From an uncultured Methanobrevibacter sp. (lineage in GTDB: Archaea > Methanobacteriota > Methanobacteria > Methanobacteriales > Methanobacteriaceae): 42,843 bases of DNA. The notes under the pieces are model-generated. The model had not been told where the DNA came from, searched no databases, and worked only from the letters and a program-made list of their open reading frames with translations. Shown here in pieces: positions 16,947 through 25,468 of this stretch. The position numbers and the translations under genes were made by a program. The number at the start of each line of letters is the position of its first letter. The first letter of the stretch is position 1. The stretch lies in assembly GCF_947166415.1 (NCBI RefSeq), contig NZ_CAMVEE010000017.1:1-42843 (forward strand), written 5' to 3'.

Positions 16947-17792
16947 ATGAGCATTGTAAAAGAGATAAAATCGATTGATTTGAGTTCATACACTTTAATC
17001 ATGACTGGAATAGCAGTGCTATTCTCAATTTTATCCGCTTTAGTCCTAACAATCGGCATAGGAATAATATCTCCAGGAAATATCGGAATAGCTGTTTTCA
17101 TCATACCAACAATAATAGTTGGCACATTCATGTATACAATATACAACAGTTTTTCACAAGGATTATTCTACAATCTTTTATCCACAAAATTAAATGCAAT
17201 TAAATTTACATTGGACGAAAACCAGATTGTCAAAATCTCACCTAACGAAACTGCAACCATGCTTGCAGTTATTGCTACAATACAGGTATTATTGCTCTAT
17301 TTAGTTACCGTATTCATTTTACCATTAGTACTTAATGCTACAATTCAAACCTTAATGTTTGGTGGACAGGAATTATTAGCCTATGAGATTTATCAATTTT
17401 TAATACTTATAAATCAGCCAATGACAATCATATTATTCATTTTTGGTACATTTGTTATAACATTCGTTTTTACTTTGATTGGAGCATACATCTACAATAT
17501 TCTTGCAAAAAAAGGGAAAGCAATTACTGTAGAATTATCTAATGAAAATGAAATGACTGCTTTGGATTCAATAGATTTGATGAGCCTTGCCATTGCTGTT
17601 GCAATAATAAACGGAATATTGACCCTGATATTTGCAATAATCATGTTAATTAGCGGAGGAAACATAGCAACACTTCTAACAAATGTAATCAGTTCCGTCA
17701 TAACTGGATTCATAGAAGCGGCACTATTTGCAATATTCTATAACTTCCTAGCACCAAAAATCGGAAAATTAAAATTAGAATTAATTGATTAA
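16947..17792 (+). CDS. Membrane protein built of three repeated units
   Basis: A 281-residue integral membrane protein of unknown function. I start it at ATG 16947 because an AGGTG site is placed correctly for it; a codon at 16929 would overlap purB. Three units are visible, each ending in a Tyr-Asn motif and an amphipathic strand: YNLLSTKLNAIKFTLDEN, YNILAKKGKAITVELSNEN, and YNFLAPKIGKLKLELID. The first and last also share an SIDL-S opening. Each unit supplies about two membrane helices. Position after purB suggests shared expression, not function. Confidence 0.75.
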   Translation: MSIVKEIKSIDLSSYTLIMTGIAVLFSILSALVLTIGIGIISPGNIGIAVFIIPTIIVGTFMYTIYNSFSQGLFYNLLSTKLNAIKFTLDENQIVKISPNETATMLAVIATIQVLLLYLVTVFILPLVLNATIQTLMFGGQELLAYEIYQFLILINQPMTIILFIFGTFVITFVFTLIGAYIYNILAKKGKAITVELSNENEMTALDSIDLMSLAIAVAIINGILTLIFAIIMLISGGNIATLLTNVISSVITGFIEAALFAIFYNFLAPKIGKLKLELID

Positions 17793-17804
17793 TGAATCAA
17801 TTAA
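17781..17804. terminator. Bidirectional hairpin terminator
   Basis: A perfect 10-bp stem, TTAATTGATT (17781-17790) with AATCAATTAA (17795-17804), closes a 4-nt AATG loop. It covers the stop codon of the three-unit membrane protein and ends 2 nt from the convergent stop of the copper ATPase gene. T-rich sequence follows on the plus strand (TTTACTTTCTTTTT), so it can serve both convergent genes. Confidence 0.7.
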
Positions 17805-17805
17805 T

Positions 17806-20289
17806 TTACTTTCTTTTTATTTCAGGAACATACCTTTTAAGCATTAATGACAGGGAAATAACTGTCACTGAACTTAAAGCCATTGCCAGACCAGCTAAAG
17901 CAGGTTCAAATGTTATTCCAAAGGCGGGATATAAAACTCCTGCAGCAATAGGAATTAAAATTGTATTGTAAGCGAAAGCCCAAAAAATGTTTTCCTTGAT
18001 TCTTCTCATTACTTTTTTAGAGAATTGCACTGCTGCAACGACATTTTCCAAATCGCCTTCCATAACAACAATATCCCCACTCTCCATAGCTATATCAGTA
18101 CCGTTTCCCATAGCCACACCAATGTCAGCTTGGGTAAGGGCAGGAGCATCATTGATACCGTCTCCAACGAATAAAACCTTTTTAGTATTACTGGATTGGA
18201 TTTCTTTTACTATATTCAGTTTGTTTTCAGGAAGAATACCTGCTTTAACATTGTCAATTCCGACATCCTTGGCGACAGTGAGTGCTGTAGCTTCATTGTC
18301 TCCTGTCAACATGTAAGTTTCAACACCCATCTTGTGGAGTTCATCTATTGTTCTTTTGGAATTGGCTTTAACTTTATCTGAAAGACTTAAAATTCCCTTA
18401 ACTGATTTATCTTGAGCTAAAAATATTATTGTTTTGCTTGAACTTTCAAGTTCTCTGTATTTGGACATCAAATCATTAGAAACATCAACACCATAAGCTT
18501 CCATTAAAGCGAGATTTCCCGCCAATACTTCACTTGAGTTAAGTTCCGCTCTTAATCCTTTACCGGTTACATTTTCAAAACCAGAAATCTGATTAAGCTC
18601 AATATCCAATTCCTTGGCCTTGTTTACAATAGCTTTAGCAATCGGATGGTTTGAATTCTGTTCTACGGATGCTGCGAGCATTATCAGATCCTCATCGGAA
18701 ATTCCATAAGCAATCACATCATCTACCTCAGGCTTTCCTTCTGTTATGGTCCCTGTCTTATCGAAAGCTGCAACATCAATCTGGCCAGCATTTTCCAAGG
18801 TATCCCCATTTTTAATTAGAATACCATATTCCGCCGCCCTTCCAACACCAACTGTAACTGCTGTTGGAGTAGCAAGACCCAATGCGCAAGGACATGCTAC
18901 GACCAATATTGAAATCAAACATGTTAAAGAGAATAACAGAGACTCTCCTAAAACTAAATACCATATTAAAAATACTACAATGGCTATTGTTAGAATAACC
19001 GGAATAAAGTATGAAACAATAGTATTTGCAAACTTTTGAACTGGCGGCCTTGAACTTTGAGCTTTTTCAACCAAACGGATGATATTTGACAATACTGTTT
19101 CCTTACCAATCTTTTTAGCTTTTATATACAAAACACCATCCTGGTTTATTGTACCTGCAAAGACCTCTTCACCATCTTTTTTCACTTTAGGTATCGGCTC
19201 TCCATTAATCATTGATTCATCAACATAGGACTCACCTCCGACAACATCACCATCCACAGGGATTTTTTCGCCGGGTTTGACCAGCAGCAAATCGTCAACG
19301 ACTATATCAGCTATGGAAACCTCTTTTTGAGATATAATTTCGCCGGATTCATCAACTTCAACTGCAGTTGCAACAGTTGGCTGAAGTCCTATCAATTCGC
19401 GTATGGAATCTGAAGTTCTTTTTTTAGCCCTAGCCTCAAGATACCTTCCAATCATTAAAAATGACGGAAGCATCACTGCTGAGTCATAAAACATGAATGA
19501 ATGGTCCAGAACTATTGCAAATGTTCCCAAAATACTTGAAATATATGCAACCAAAATACCCATTGAATACATTACATCCATATTCAGGTTTTTATGCATT
19601 AATCCATTGATTCCTGCTTTTAAAATTGGTAAAGACACATAAAGAAACGGTGCGATACTGACAATTAGTGATAACAATCCCATTGAAGATATGTTTAAAC
19701 CTGTTGATTGATTGAAAGAGTGTACAATGCCCATCAACGGATCCCATCCGCTGAACATTAAAATCATTAAAATTACTGAGAAGAATAAACCGACAATGAT
19801 TCTATTGCGTTTTTCCCTTAAATCCTGTTGATATATTGCTTCCTCATCGATTTCCGTTTGACCTTCTACACCTAAAAGTTCAAAACCCAGAGAAGTGATT
19901 ACCTCTTCGATTTCATCCAATGTGACTTTGGAGGAATCATATCTTATTTTTGCAGATTGAGATGTTAAATCCGCCTTTACATCAAAGATTCCATCCAGCC
20001 TAATTAGAAAATTTTCAACATTCATGGTGCAGGAAGCGCAATGCATTCCTTGGATTCTTAGAGTCATTTCATCAGTGTGAAGCTCAAAACCCAAGTTTTT
20101 GACCAGCCTTTCCATTTCCTCATAAGAGATTTTTTTAGTGTCTACAGTAATATGCAATTTATTTGCTGACAGGTCCGCATCAACTTCTTCTACGCCTTCA
20201 ACTTTACCGAAAGTCTTGTTTACGCTTAAAACGCAAGAGGCGCAATGCATCCCTTCAATTGGCAAATCCATATGTTTATGCTTTACCAT
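17806..20289 (-). CDS. copA: Copper(I)-exporting P-type ATPase
   Basis: An 827-residue P1B-1 ATPase that exports Cu(I) from the cytoplasm. Two N-terminal metal-binding domains each have GMHCASC (Cys16/Cys19 in the first). The membrane metal site shows CPC in VACPCALG, the AYNTILIP segment of the next helix, and MALSS in the last. Catalytic motifs are DKTGT with the phosphorylated Asp, SNHPIA, MLTGDNEAT and GDGINDAPAL; the actuator motif is INGE rather than the usual TGE. I use ATG 20289, 4 nt after GTGAT; GTG 20298 is the alternative. It lies 68 nt after the ferredoxin-nitroreductase gene. Confidence 0.95.
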   Translation of the reverse strand: MVKHKHMDLPIEGMHCASCVLSVNKTFGKVEGVEEVDADLSANKLHITVDTKKISYEEMERLVKNLGFELHTDEMTLRIQGMHCASCTMNVENFLIRLDGIFDVKADLTSQSAKIRYDSSKVTLDEIEEVITSLGFELLGVEGQTEIDEEAIYQQDLREKRNRIIVGLFFSVILMILMFSGWDPLMGIVHSFNQSTGLNISSMGLLSLIVSIAPFLYVSLPILKAGINGLMHKNLNMDVMYSMGILVAYISSILGTFAIVLDHSFMFYDSAVMLPSFLMIGRYLEARAKKRTSDSIRELIGLQPTVATAVEVDESGEIISQKEVSIADIVVDDLLLVKPGEKIPVDGDVVGGESYVDESMINGEPIPKVKKDGEEVFAGTINQDGVLYIKAKKIGKETVLSNIIRLVEKAQSSRPPVQKFANTIVSYFIPVILTIAIVVFLIWYLVLGESLLFSLTCLISILVVACPCALGLATPTAVTVGVGRAAEYGILIKNGDTLENAGQIDVAAFDKTGTITEGKPEVDDVIAYGISDEDLIMLAASVEQNSNHPIAKAIVNKAKELDIELNQISGFENVTGKGLRAELNSSEVLAGNLALMEAYGVDVSNDLMSKYRELESSSKTIIFLAQDKSVKGILSLSDKVKANSKRTIDELHKMGVETYMLTGDNEATALTVAKDVGIDNVKAGILPENKLNIVKEIQSSNTKKVLFVGDGINDAPALTQADIGVAMGNGTDIAMESGDIVVMEGDLENVVAAVQFSKKVMRRIKENIFWAFAYNTILIPIAAGVLYPAFGITFEPALAGLAMALSSVTVISLSLMLKRYVPEIKRK

Positions 20290-20357
20290 AACTATCACAA
20301 CCGTCTAATGTATAAAAAAACATTTGACTTTTAAATGATATAAAAGTTTAGGTAACA
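20290..20357 (-). promoter_or_regulatory. Candidate internal promoter of copA
   Basis: The gap upstream of copA contains CTTTTATATC at about 20333-20342 as a TATA candidate. It also contains the short inverted repeat CATTT-N7-AAATG, which could hold a copper-responsive operator. No known archaeal copper operator is recognised here. The gap suggests copA can be transcribed independently of the ferredoxin-nitroreductase gene. Confidence 0.35.
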
Positions 20358-21149
20358 CTAAAAATAAGTAACTTTTATGTCCTTGTGGGGAATTGTCCTT
20401 CTAAATCTTTTCTTAGGGTATCCTATAATGAAAGTGGAGTACATATGCTTATTCTTATCAATGTCAGGGAAAAATTCCATCAGCCTATCATGATCTATCT
20501 CATCAGCTTTCAGTATGAACAATGAATAGAAACCTCCTAAGCCTAAAGAATATGCCAGCAATTCCAGACGGGCATTTGCAATGACCGCACTTGTCTTATC
20601 TGTTGAAAATGTTAAAATAAGTTGTTTTCCCTCCCACAATAGGGGATGGAATTCTTTTGTAGAGTTGTCCTTTAAGTAATCGCCGAATTCCTTAATTCTG
20701 AAAAATTCATCTTCCTCTACTTTAATGATATCATAAACAAGGCCCATGAACTCGTCCAGTCTATCATCCAAGACTACGAATTCAACATCCTGCTCATTTT
20801 GAGCTGATGGTGAGTAATATGCCCCTTCAAATAATTTATCAAAAGTTTCGTTATCGATTTTCTTATTTTTAAACCAGCGAATGGATCTTCTTTGTTTTAA
20901 AAATTGAAGCAAATCATCATACCCCACCGGCAATTCGCGAGGATTGTAATCCTGAATTCTATCTTCCTTTCCTTCATAAGATTTAAGTGTGATTGCTTTC
21001 TGTTTACATATAGCCATACAATGACCGCATTCGAAGCAATTGCTGCCTGTTTCAACAGCAAAATCATCTACAATAATGTTGTCACGAATGCAAACCTGCA
21101 TGCATTGCTTACATGCAGTACATAACTCTTCATCAATTATCAGTTTCAT
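20358..21149 (-). CDS. Ferredoxin-nitroreductase fusion protein
   Basis: A 263-residue fusion. The N-terminal 2[4Fe-4S] ferredoxin domain has two full Cys motifs: Cys10, 13, 16, 20 (CTACKQCMQVC) and Cys38, 41, 44, 48 (CFECGHCMAIC). The remainder is a flavin nitroreductase-fold domain beginning near FLKQRRSIRWFKNKKID, with SPSAQNEQDVEFVVLDD for FMN binding and the late LGLGGFYSLFIL segment. The fused ferredoxin suggests it draws electrons from an iron-sulfur donor rather than NAD(P)H (inference). Substrate unknown. It overlaps the amidohydrolase stop by 4 nt (ATGA). Confidence 0.9.
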   Translation of the reverse strand: MKLIIDEELCTACKQCMQVCIRDNIIVDDFAVETGSNCFECGHCMAICKQKAITLKSYEGKEDRIQDYNPRELPVGYDDLLQFLKQRRSIRWFKNKKIDNETFDKLFEGAYYSPSAQNEQDVEFVVLDDRLDEFMGLVYDIIKVEEDEFFRIKEFGDYLKDNSTKEFHPLLWEGKQLILTFSTDKTSAVIANARLELLAYSLGLGGFYSLFILKADEIDHDRLMEFFPDIDKNKHMYSTFIIGYPKKRFRRTIPHKDIKVTYF

Positions 21150-22360
21150 TTAACCACGACTCCGTCTTGCAAAACAGTTAAAATATTATCATTATCGCTT
21201 AAAATAGAAATGTCTTCCAAAGGATTGGCATTTGTCAATATCAAATCAGCACAATAATTTTCCTTTACAAGACCCAGATTATCCTTTCCTAAAAATTCTG
21301 CTGCCCTGATGGTTCCGCTAGCTATCGCTTCATCTTCGCTCATGCCAATATCAGTTAGATGAATTAACTCTTCCAGATTATGCCCATGAGGAATGACTCC
21401 ACTGTCAGTTCCCATCAAAATATTAACTCCTTCTTCATAAGCAACCGAAATGTTTTCCTTGTGGACTTTAACAATTTCTTTTAGCTTTTCAGTCTTTTCG
21501 TCAGCATAATTGTCCCATGCAGGAAAACCGTTTTTATATAAAAATTGATGAACCAGAAGTGTTGGAACTAAACTGACATCCTTTTTAACCATTTTTTGAG
21601 CTGTTTTTCTGTCAATGAATGTTCCATGCTCAATTGATGAAAATCCTGCATCAATGCAATTGTTCATTCCTTTTAAACTGTGACAATGAGCTGAAACTTT
21701 CATATCATTTGCACTAGCTTCGCAAACAATGGTTTTGAGCTCTTTTTTATTGAATTGAGCAAACTCCGGTGAACTATTTGTTGTCAATACTCCTCCGCTT
21801 GCCATCACTTTTATGAAATCTGCCCCTGCCCTTTTTACTTCACGGGTCTTTTTTAACACTTCTTCAATGCCATCGCATCTTCCTTTAGGAAAACCGGGAT
21901 AGATTATCTCCATGTCCCAACCTGAAGGCAGAAACAAATCAAAATGCCCTCCAGTCATGACTAAAGGAGTGATTGATAAGTGAACTTTAGGAGCTATGAA
22001 TAGCTTTCTTTGTTGAGCGAGCTTGAAACTTAAATCGGCAGAACCGCAATCCCTAATTGTTGTAACACCGGCATTTATTGTTTGAGTGGCATGAGGAACA
22101 GCATTATAAAAATGAATTCCTAAAGGATTTGCCATGTTTTCTTCTTTGTGAAAACCCTTTGCAAAAATATGGGTGTGACAATCAATAAAACCGGAAAGTA
22201 AATAATTATCATCCCCATCAATCACATCTGCATCCTGTTTAGTGGAAATCTTTGATGAAGAAATCTCCCTGATGATATTATCTTCAATTAAAACATTTTT
22301 ATGGGTTTCAACTTCTTCAAACGGATTGACAATGTTTACATTTTCAATTAGAGTTTGCAT
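21146..22360 (-). CDS. Amidohydrolase-family metal-dependent hydrolase
   Basis: A 404-residue amidohydrolase of the imidazolonepropionase/prolidase-like group. GFIDCHTHIF carries the first metal-binding HxH, KVMASGG the probable bridging Lys, VSAHCHS a metal His, SIEHGTFID another, and MGTDSGVIPHG the catalytic Asp. The beta-sandwich at both ends is complete, ending LEDISILSDNDNILTVLQDG. Family members cleave dipeptides or cyclic amides; the substrate is not determinable. It lies 9 nt after the phosphomevalonate dehydratase subunit gene and overlaps the ferredoxin-nitroreductase gene. Confidence 0.88.
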   Translation of the reverse strand: MQTLIENVNIVNPFEEVETHKNVLIEDNIIREISSSKISTKQDADVIDGDDNYLLSGFIDCHTHIFAKGFHKEENMANPLGIHFYNAVPHATQTINAGVTTIRDCGSADLSFKLAQQRKLFIAPKVHLSITPLVMTGGHFDLFLPSGWDMEIIYPGFPKGRCDGIEEVLKKTREVKRAGADFIKVMASGGVLTTNSSPEFAQFNKKELKTIVCEASANDMKVSAHCHSLKGMNNCIDAGFSSIEHGTFIDRKTAQKMVKKDVSLVPTLLVHQFLYKNGFPAWDNYADEKTEKLKEIVKVHKENISVAYEEGVNILMGTDSGVIPHGHNLEELIHLTDIGMSEDEAIASGTIRAAEFLGKDNLGLVKENYCADLILTNANPLEDISILSDNDNILTVLQDGVVVK

Positions 22361-22369
22361 TTTATCACT

Positions 22370-22759
22370 TTATAATATTTCTATAGTTCCATTATCCCCA
22401 TCAACTTCAACTAAAGTTCCTGTTGTTAATTCTTGGGTGTTTTCAGGTGAATCCACCATCGGAATATCGGACATGATAGCTCCAGTAGCTATAATCGGCT
22501 CAGCATTGAGACAGATAATTGCTTTAGGAGCAGTATTGTTTTTCATCATTTGGAAAATTACATATGATCCTACTGTGGAACCTTTTCCTCCGGGAATGAA
22601 CAATACCTTATCCTTGATTATTTCCCCTTTTAACTCATGAGTAGGGTCAATAATTTCTCCATTTTCAGGATTTACTCCACCTAAAAAGCTAATTGGTTCA
22701 GATGAAACTATCAATTCACCTTTACCTTTACCTTTTGCAATATTTCTACATTTAATCAT
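22370..22759 (-). CDS. Phosphomevalonate dehydratase small subunit (AcnX/DUF126)
   Basis: A 129-residue swivelling domain of the AcnX aconitase group. In archaea it forms the small subunit of phosphomevalonate dehydratase, which makes trans-anhydromevalonate phosphate on the way to isoprenoid lipids. Motifs are [56 protein letters not shown] and IPMVDS. ATG 22759 is chosen (GTGAT just upstream); an earlier alternative would overlap the previous gene. The large subunit is not in this window, so the two halves are encoded apart or lie beyond it. Confidence 0.9.
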   Translation of the reverse strand: MIKCRNIAKGKGKGELIVSSEPISFLGGVNPENGEIIDPTHELKGEIIKDKVLFIPGGKGSTVGSYVIFQMMKNNTAPKAIICLNAEPIIATGAIMSDIPMVDSPENTQELTTGTLVEVDGDNGTIEIL

Positions 22760-22769
22760 AAAATCACGT

Positions 22770-23519
22770 TTAGAATAATTTATCCTCAACAAATTCCCCT
22801 TTGTTAATAGATTCTGTTGCTTTAATAGAATCGATTAATGCCCAAAGCCATACAATTACTATTAAAACGAATCCAATTACTAAGAATACAAGAATGGCTG
22901 AAACAATGTAAGCGACAATAAATGAAATTCCTTTCTTATTTAAACCAAGGTATAAATGACCTAAACCAGGGAATAACAAGCTTAAAATCGCAGATAAAAG
23001 AACATTTTTCTCTTCAGAAGAACGCATAATGTTAGCCACCCTGACACCGCAGTACGGACAGATTTCAGAATTGATATCAATTTTTTTACCGCAGGATTGG
23101 CAGAATTTGGTTTGAGGTTGTTCTTCTTGAATTAATCTGAATCCGCATTGAGGGCAGAAGGCTGTACTCATATCAACTTGAGTTCCGCAATTGGAACAGA
23201 ATTTTGTCTTTTTAGCGCTATCGGCTTCTTCAGCAGCAGGTTCTTCCTCAACTGCATCGTCGACAGCTTCTTCAGTTGACTCTTCCTCAACAACTTCTTC
23301 AGGAGTTTCTTGGACTTCTTCAGATGCATCCTCTTCAACAACTTCCTCATCAACAGCTTCTTCAACTCCATCTTCAGATGATTCTTCAAAAGCTGCATCA
23401 ATAGTAGTTTCCTCAACTTCTTCAGATACTATTTCTTCAGCTTTGGGAAGAAGAGCTCCACAATTTGAGCAAAATTTTGCTTCTTTTACATCTTTTCCAC
23501 ATTCTGGGCAAGTCACCAT
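22770..23519 (-). CDS. Triple zinc-ribbon membrane protein with acidic linker
   Basis: A 249-residue protein. It begins with a zinc ribbon (Cys4, 7, 17, 20), followed by a strongly acidic low-complexity linker of about 75 residues made mainly of Glu, Val, Asp and Ala. Two more zinc ribbons follow, beginning [10 protein letters not shown] and [10 protein letters not shown]. The C-terminal part has two or three membrane helices around [11 protein letters not shown], resembling a TM2-type domain. ATG 23519 follows GGTGT; a TTG at 23537 is the alternative. I infer a membrane-anchored interaction or metal-binding protein of unknown role. Ten bases separate it from the DUF126 gene. Confidence 0.82.
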   Translation of the reverse strand: MVTCPECGKDVKEAKFCSNCGALLPKAEEIVSEEVEETTIDAAFEESSEDGVEEAVDEEVVEEDASEEVQETPEEVVEEESTEEAVDDAVEEEPAAEEADSAKKTKFCSNCGTQVDMSTAFCPQCGFRLIQEEQPQTKFCQSCGKKIDINSEICPYCGVRVANIMRSSEEKNVLLSAILSLLFPGLGHLYLGLNKKGISFIVAYIVSAILVFLVIGFVLIVIVWLWALIDSIKATESINKGEFVEDKLF

Positions 23520-23561
23520 ATTAACACCATATATCAATTTATTAATTACAATATAAAAAAC

Positions 23562-24824
23562 TTAAACTACATCCTTTTTCATGATTTCTCTAAGCACTGC
23601 AGTTGCATATGAACCTTTATTGATTGAAAATTCACATAAAACCCCATCATCCATAGCAGTTGCTGATGCATCCCACACCTGGAAACGCATGGCCCGCCTA
23701 AGGCCATGACTACCCAGACGAGGCATTTTTGGAACTTCAAAATCAGATTTTTCCAAATTATAACTTTTCAATACATTCTCTTCCATCGCCCCCACTTCAC
23801 CACCAGCATAAGGAACCTTTGTACCATACAACGGACAAGTTGGATTAGCCTGAAAATTATCAATCAATTCCTGAAATTCTTCAGGAGTCTTATCACGAAC
23901 AATATGCTCCTCTGTGTCGATTACAATATCTCCTTCGATATATTTGTTAATTCCCATATTAACCCTGTTGCTAACTGCTTCATTGAACAGATAGGATTGA
24001 TAAGCGTGAACAAACATTCTCTGGAGCGGTTTTGGAAGTGCATGAAGGGCGTTCATGTATGATTTGTCAGTTAATTCACCTTTTTTAGAATCCCTAATCA
24101 ATTCCTTAATCATCATCTTTTCATATCTCATTCCCTTACCCATTAACTTAAGAGATTCTTCCAGATTTCCATCATCATAGGCCTGTCTTGCCATCTGATT
24201 TTCCTCGCTTTCATCTTCTGAAGGGTTTCCGATGTAGATTCCAACGGCTTTTTCCAAATCGTTTTCAACAAGAGCTTCACCAACCAAATGAGTATTGGTC
24301 CTTGGCTTTCCGAATCTTTGCCATCCGAAATAATTAGGAACTCCTGTAATTTCAAGCTGCTTTAAAACTTCATTGGCAACATCTGCACTTTTTTCAATGT
24401 CATCCAAATCCTTGATTAATATTCTGAATTTATTGCCTTTGAGTTGGCCCATTCTGAGCTTTTTTCGTCCTCTGACAATTTTCAAAAAATCAGTTTTATA
24501 GATATTCCCATCCAGTGCCTTGACTTGTTGCAGCTGTTCTTCAGAATCCATATTCGCAATGCAAATCCATTGGCGTGTCAAAGCCTTTTTATCCTTCATT
24601 CCGGCAAAGCCCATTCTTTTTCTGGAAATGTGCAAATCACGGGCAATATCCAAAACAACATCCAGTGTGGTCCTTCCCAATTTTTCAATCCAAATGTAAA
24701 CGTTTGGGCCTTCACCTTCAGGAATGATTTCAGGAATTTCTTCTACATAAAAATCTTCATATCGGTTTCTAATAGTTCCACCAATACCTTCTTGGTCAGT
24801 AACATAAGAATTAGCATTTAACAT
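23562..24824 (-). CDS. truD: tRNA pseudouridine synthase D
   Basis: A 420-residue TruD enzyme that isomerises U13 of tRNA. The N-terminal IGGTIRNRYEDFYVEEIPE and the catalytic loop GFAGMKDKKALTRQ with its Asp are clear. The internal TRUD-specific domain follows (VPNYFGWQRFGKPRTNTH and later AYQSYLFNEAVSNR). The C-terminal GSHGLRRAMRF and LCEFSINKGSYAT segments complete it. Real start ATG 24824 has GTGAT 4 nt upstream. The reading frame runs further back, but only through the tRNA gene upstream, so that extension is not coding. Confidence 0.96.
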   Translation of the reverse strand: MLNANSYVTDQEGIGGTIRNRYEDFYVEEIPEIIPEGEGPNVYIWIEKLGRTTLDVVLDIARDLHISRKRMGFAGMKDKKALTRQWICIANMDSEEQLQQVKALDGNIYKTDFLKIVRGRKKLRMGQLKGNKFRILIKDLDDIEKSADVANEVLKQLEITGVPNYFGWQRFGKPRTNTHLVGEALVENDLEKAVGIYIGNPSEDESEENQMARQAYDDGNLEESLKLMGKGMRYEKMMIKELIRDSKKGELTDKSYMNALHALPKPLQRMFVHAYQSYLFNEAVSNRVNMGINKYIEGDIVIDTEEHIVRDKTPEEFQELIDNFQANPTCPLYGTKVPYAGGEVGAMEENVLKSYNLEKSDFEVPKMPRLGSHGLRRAMRFQVWDASATAMDDGVLCEFSINKGSYATAVLREIMKKDVV

Positions 24825-24843
24825 AATAATCACGATAAATAAA

Positions 24844-24917
24844 TGCCCCGACCGGGATTTGAACCCGGGGAATGGGATCCGCAGTCCCATGTGTTATCCA
24901 AACTACACCATCGGGGC
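24844..24917 (-). tRNA. tRNA-Arg (anticodon GCG)
   Basis: A 74-nt tRNA on the minus strand. The acceptor GCCCCGA pairs with TCGGGGC, discriminator A. The anticodon stem TGGGA/TCCCA encloses CTGCGGA, giving anticodon GCG (reads CGC and CGT). The T arm is CCGGG-TTCAAAT-CCCGG. No intron or encoded CCA. It lies 19 nt upstream of truD on the same strand and may share its transcript. Confidence 0.96.
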
Positions 24918-24920
24918 AAA

Positions 24921-24948
24921 ACAAAATAAGATAACATTTAATGTTATC
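24921..24948 (-). terminator. Hairpin between pilin-like gene and tRNA-Arg
   Basis: A perfect 9-1-9 inverted repeat, GATAACATT-T-AATGTTATC at 24930-24948, is followed on the minus strand by TTATTTTGTTTT. It stands 20 nt after the pilin-like gene stop, so it is likely its terminator. An operator for the tRNA/truD transcript is an alternative. Confidence 0.55.
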
Positions 24949-24968
24949 GATTTCATAGTATTTAATAA

Positions 24969-25406
24969 TTACCATACAGACAATGTGTAAGAATAATCGC
25001 CATAATCCCTTGAAGCAACAGATATGTCCTTTGCTTTTGAGTAATCTCCATCACTGGCCAACGTTTTCCCATCAAGGAGATTGTTTTCACTGAATCTATA
25101 ATTTTGAAGTTTGAAAGTTTTAAATTTCTCATCACACAACTGGGAAACTTCCTGAATGGATTCCTTTGAATTTTTCTTTTCTTTCAAAATAGCTGAAATA
25201 TCACCTAAAAAACTTTGGTCTGTGAAATTGATTTTGCCATCCAAAACTTCCATGATTTCCTGAGCGGACATGGAATTTTTTATATCTGAAGAATAATCTG
25301 AATTTTGGAATAAAATTAGGGAATTAAAAGCTAAAATTACAATCAAAAGCAAAATTATTGCTAAAATTGCCTCTATAATAAAAAAATTTCCCTTTTCATC
25401 TAACAT
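24969..25406 (-). CDS. Small pilin-like secreted or membrane-anchored protein
   Basis: A 145-residue protein with a short charged N-terminus (MLDEKG) followed by a single long hydrophobic helix (about residues 7-31, FFIIEAILAIILLLIVIL). A Gly before a hydrophobic stretch that contains Glu resembles type IV prepilin leaders, with cleavage after Gly6; Glu falls at position +6 instead of the usual +5. The rest is hydrophilic with mixed Ser, Asp and Lys, and a Tyr-rich end (SRDYGDYSYTLSVW). I infer a pseudopilin-type surface protein, but an ordinary membrane anchor is possible. Confidence 0.65.
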   Translation of the reverse strand: MLDEKGNFFIIEAILAIILLLIVILAFNSLILFQNSDYSSDIKNSMSAQEIMEVLDGKINFTDQSFLGDISAILKEKKNSKESIQEVSQLCDEKFKTFKLQNYRFSENNLLDGKTLASDGDYSKAKDISVASRDYGDYSYTLSVW

Positions 25407-25422
25407 GAATTAAAATTGTAGA

Positions 25423-25468
25423 TTAAAATAAATAAAAAGAGTTGAAGTGTGCAAAAATTAATTTGCAC
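25423..25468 (-). terminator. Hairpin terminator after the PurM-like gene
   Basis: GTGCAAA (25449-25455) pairs with TTTGCAC (25462-25468) around a 6-nt loop that contains the stop codon of the PurM-like gene. On the minus strand it is followed by CTCTTTTTATTTATTTT. It closes the cfbD-hisH-PurM-like unit. Confidence 0.6.

Noticed and set aside
23191-23556. A 121-residue Ser/Thr-rich frame opposite the acidic zinc-ribbon protein
   Set aside because: It is the antisense of the repetitive Glu codons of the real gene, which has zinc ribbons and membrane helices; the mirror has no motif or ribosome site.
24825-24890. A 22-residue N-terminal extension of TruD
   Set aside because: It would translate part of the tRNA-Arg gene. 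ATG 24824 has a correct ribosome site and fits the family start.
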